NCBI GenBank assembly: GCA_036491415.1
Contig: DASXCC010000270.1
Span: 1-16,091, forward strand
Direction of reading: 5' to 3'
DNA length: 16,091 nt
Source of the DNA: JAICKN01 sp036491415
GTDB lineage: Bacteria; Acidobacteriota; Terriglobia; Terriglobales; Acidobacteriaceae
This document shows positions 14,334-16,091 of this stretch, in pieces. Position numbers and translations under genes: made by a program. The stretch's first letter is position 1; each line of letters opens with the position of its first letter. The notes below the pieces were generated by a model that saw nothing but the letters and a program-made list of their open reading frames with translations, was not told the origin of the DNA and did no database searches.

Positions 14334-14399
14334 TTGTAAAAAATCCTGCATTGTAAAAAATCCCGTATCGTAAAAAATCCGCGTTGTAAAAATCCTGCG
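14334..14399. repeat. Four tandem copies of a ~17-nt unit
   Basis: Units are TTGTAAAAAATCCTGCA (14334), TTGTAAAAAATCCCGTA (14351), TCGTAAAAAATCCGCG (14368) and TTGTAAAAATCCTGCG (14384). The core is T(T/C)GTAAAAA(A)TCC. Units abut without spacers, so this is not CRISPR. The array ends 47 bp from the nagA start. Confidence 0.85.
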
Positions 14400-14589
14400 C
14401 GAGGAATCAGTTCAGACTGCTTACAATTCTCTTCCAGACTCTCTGGCTAAGTTCTCCGAACCACAATCGTAGATCTCAGGCACATGAGCGGTTGTGATGA
14501 ATCGTTAGACGGCCGGATGTGTATTCGGCACGCTTACCAATTCCAACAAAAGAAAGTAGAACACGAAGAGTGGTCCGAAAACAGGATGT

Positions 14590-14595
14590 TATAAT
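14590..14595 (+). promoter_or_regulatory. Consensus -10 box for tRNA-Pro
   Basis: A perfect TATAAT sits 63 bp before the tRNA. No good -35 is present at 16-18 bp (AGAGTG at 17). Transcription would start near 14602 and give a leader of about 57 nt that RNase P would remove. Confidence 0.45.
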
Positions 14596-14658
14596 CAAGG
14601 TCGTTACTGCCTGTGGCCGCGCGTCTTGCAGGCCACGCATTGTCGGTTTCGCAATAGT

Positions 14659-14735
<77 letters not shown>

Positions 14736-14989
14736 ATGATTTCAAATAGATACCATCCACTTTTATACCACTGAAAAATTCACTGTAGACGATTTTGTAG
14801 ACGGTGAGATCCTCAGAGTTCAATAAGTTGCGTTTCTCGCGCCGAATCAAATTGTCACTGTACGGAATGAACTGACGGCTGGTCAGTCGGGCGGTCTCTC
14901 GTTCGGGCGCGAAATATGCCCATTGGAGTTGGCTGTGCGCCGGTTGTGTGCCACATTTCAGGTACATGTATTCCCCACGCGCTACTCAA
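14736..14989. other. Gene-free region 3' of the tRNA, possible island junction
   Basis: There is no convincing gene in these 254 bp. Two direct repeats TGTAGACG (14784-14791 and 14796-14803) lie 12 bp apart, about 50 bp beyond the tRNA end, where integrase arm-type sites often occur. No second copy of the tRNA 3' end is in the window, and no integrase is present, so this is only a candidate attachment region. Confidence 0.35.
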
Positions 14990-15928
14990 TTATGGCTTCC
15001 GAGTTATCCTCCACCGAACAGCAGTGGCCGCCCATCCCACTCCAACCTGTGTCGAAATATTGCGTATAACCAACGGGTACCCGGTTGCCCTTAGTCGGGC
15101 ATATTCGCTTGCGGCGTCACAAGTGAGGTCTATGCCTCCCCAGAATTGGATCTCATAAAGGGCTCCAAGTTCTCCTGCTTTCTGCCATTCATTGTCCGAG
15201 AGAAAAAAGACTACCTCGTCGTCTCGACGGCCCTTTACCTCGATGCAACGGTGTGGAGTCACTGAGCGATCTTCAACATCCCAGCCCAATTCATCAGAAT
15301 CCTTGGCAACCCAAAATATTGTTGACGTCCCTAACCTCGTCCGCTCGAATTGCACACTGTACATCTCTGCGCGATTTCCTACTTCCTTTCTTTCCGCAAC
15401 CCATTTCGGTAAGACGACGGGTGGTGGTAATAGCGCCCAAACGGTGTTCAGCTCCTGCAGGAGACTCCCCGGAACGACTACTTCAGGAAAGGTTTGAACT
15501 TCTTCCCAGATCGACAATAAGCCCGTGAGTTGGGGAGCACCGGCACGAGATATGCGGAGAGAGCAATGTAAGTTGCCATTGGGTTGGACAGAGCCGCACT
15601 CGATGAGAAAGCGCGCCTGGTCATGGAAATATCCGGCCCTAATTAGCGTCAAAGCGAATAGCTCTCGTCTGCCGGACTTGAGTGCTCTAGACACTTTGTC
15701 CCCTACTGATGTCCTAACGACAGAATCCTTATCAAGTCTTACAAACTTGAGGTCGGCGAGCAGTTCGATCAATTGCGGGATCTCTCCCAGAGGCCCTCCG
15801 CATCGCTGCCAGAGATTCCGGGTTACGTCAGCCAGTGGCATTGTGGGCGGAAGAGTTGAGACGAGGATGAGAATCTCTTGAGCTCGCTGAATTCGTACGC
15901 CTGTTAGCCAGCCGGAGACGACGCTCAT
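14990..15928 (-). CDS. DUF3883 (PD-(D/E)XK-like) domain protein, likely restriction/defence
   Basis: The 312-residue protein has two parts. The N-terminal half (about 10-165) is helical with a winged-helix look (PLADVTRNLWQRCGGPLGEIPQLIELLADLKFVRL). The C-terminal half (about 183-290) matches DUF3883: GNRAEMYSVQFER (184-196), then ELGWDVEDRS (213-222), RCIEVKGRR (227-235) and FFLSDNEWQKAGEL (241-254). E188, D217, E230 and K232 align with a PD-(D/E)XK-type nuclease core (D, then ExK). The domain often accompanies helicases and methylases in phage-defence and restriction loci. The ATG overlaps the upstream gene's stop as TAATG, so the two are translationally coupled. Nuclease activity is inferred from motifs. 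Its position next to tRNA-Pro suggests horizontal acquisition. Confidence 0.82.
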   Translation of the reverse strand: MSVVSGWLTGVRIQRAQEILILVSTLPPTMPLADVTRNLWQRCGGPLGEIPQLIELLADLKFVRLDKDSVVRTSVGDKVSRALKSGRRELFALTLIRAGYFHDQARFLIECGSVQPNGNLHCSLRISRAGAPQLTGLLSIWEEVQTFPEVVVPGSLLQELNTVWALLPPPVVLPKWVAERKEVGNRAEMYSVQFERTRLGTSTIFWVAKDSDELGWDVEDRSVTPHRCIEVKGRRDDEVVFFLSDNEWQKAGELGALYEIQFWGGIDLTCDAASEYARLRATGYPLVIRNISTQVGVGWAATAVRWRITRKP

Positions 15929-16091
15929 TACTTCAACTGCTCTCCCAACAGGTAACGCAGCAGGTCGCGGAGATCTTGCTCATCGCCGTCCGCAGCTTCA
16001 GACGGATCTTCTGGGGTGTGCAACGCCCGTAGATCAGCCCCTTCAAGGAGCTGTCGCATAACAGCCTCCTTGGACCGCAAAGACCTATCGA
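15928..16091 (-). CDS. C-terminal end of an upstream defence-operon gene (or a 43-residue gene)
   Basis: The frame is open from the window edge to TAA at 15930-15928 and ends RDLLRYLLGEQLK. The visible text is DRSLRSKEAVMRQLLEGADL, then RALHTPEDPSEAADGDEQD, acidic and helical, which resembles the tail of a large protein such as a helicase; that is only an impression. Alternatively the ATG at 16059 starts a 43-residue gene, because AAGGAGG lies 5 nt before it, which may be chance since those bases read KEA in the longer frame. The stop overlaps the DUF3883 start by one base (TAATG), so the two share an operon. Confidence 0.6.
   Translation of the reverse strand, partial: DRSLRSKEAVMRQLLEGADLRALHTPEDPSEAADGDEQDLRDLLRYLLGEQLK

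Larger units (their letters stand above)
14288..14658. other. Gene-free region upstream of nagA and tRNA-Pro
   Basis: I see no gene in these 371 bp. It contains the 17-nt tandem array (14334-14399), a consensus -10 hexamer for the tRNA (14590-14595) and, in the tRNA leader, inverted arms GTGGCC/GGCCAC around 14613-14636 that could fold before the tRNA. The remainder shows nothing. Confidence 0.5.

Noticed and set aside
14334..14399. CRISPR-like array
   Set aside because: Units are only 16-17 nt and directly adjacent with no spacers, and there are no cas genes.

Overview
The window looks like chromosome from an Acidobacteriota (Terriglobia-like) bacterium. This is inferred from gene style, not from a marker gene: large exported TPR proteins, a POTRA-only BamA-like protein, a zinc-ribbon protein of no recognised family, and many isolated, frequently convergent or divergent genes. 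The genes are mostly housekeeping or regulatory. The last ~1.3 kb, after a tRNA-Pro gene, reads as accessory DNA.

Layout. 1-2317 (minus strand): a deoxynucleoside kinase followed by a large exported TPR protein that runs off the left edge. 2451-4550 (plus): an exported protein built of about five POTRA-like repeats with no beta-barrel, then a NodB polysaccharide deacetylase. 4547-5860 (minus): hemL, overlapping the deacetylase tail-to-tail by 4 bp. 5861-6215: a 355-bp gap with a terminator-like hairpin and an operator-like inverted repeat. 6216-7268 (plus): a bEBP-like AAA+/Fis-HTH regulator with no receiver domain and a degenerate GAFTGA loop. 7289-7495 (minus): tatA. 7702-9312 (plus): an exported TPR protein. 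9463-10101 (plus): a cysteine-rich zinc-binding-type protein.

10149-11141 is a divergent pair: a MerR-family regulator with a C-terminal cysteine cluster, and a small exported protein with a CCPF motif. Between them lies a promoter with the 19-bp spacer and internal palindrome typical of MerR-controlled genes, so this looks like a self-contained metal- or thiol-responsive unit. ada (methylphosphotriester/O6-methylguanine repair and regulation) follows. Then come a 334-bp stretch that I cannot explain, a small hypothetical gene, and nagA (minus).

14288-14658 carries a four-copy ~17-nt tandem repeat and leads to tRNA-Pro(CGG). Right of the tRNA are a DUF3883 (PD-(D/E)XK-like) protein and, overlapping it as TAATG, the C-terminal end of another gene that continues out of the window. 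This is the arrangement expected at the edge of a tRNA-associated defence or restriction island.

A recurring theme is short tandem duplication. There are 15-nt and 18-nt in-frame repeats in three genes, a 13-nt repeat across the hemL start, and the 17-nt array upstream of nagA. I see no CRISPR array, rRNA, insertion sequence or intact integrase.
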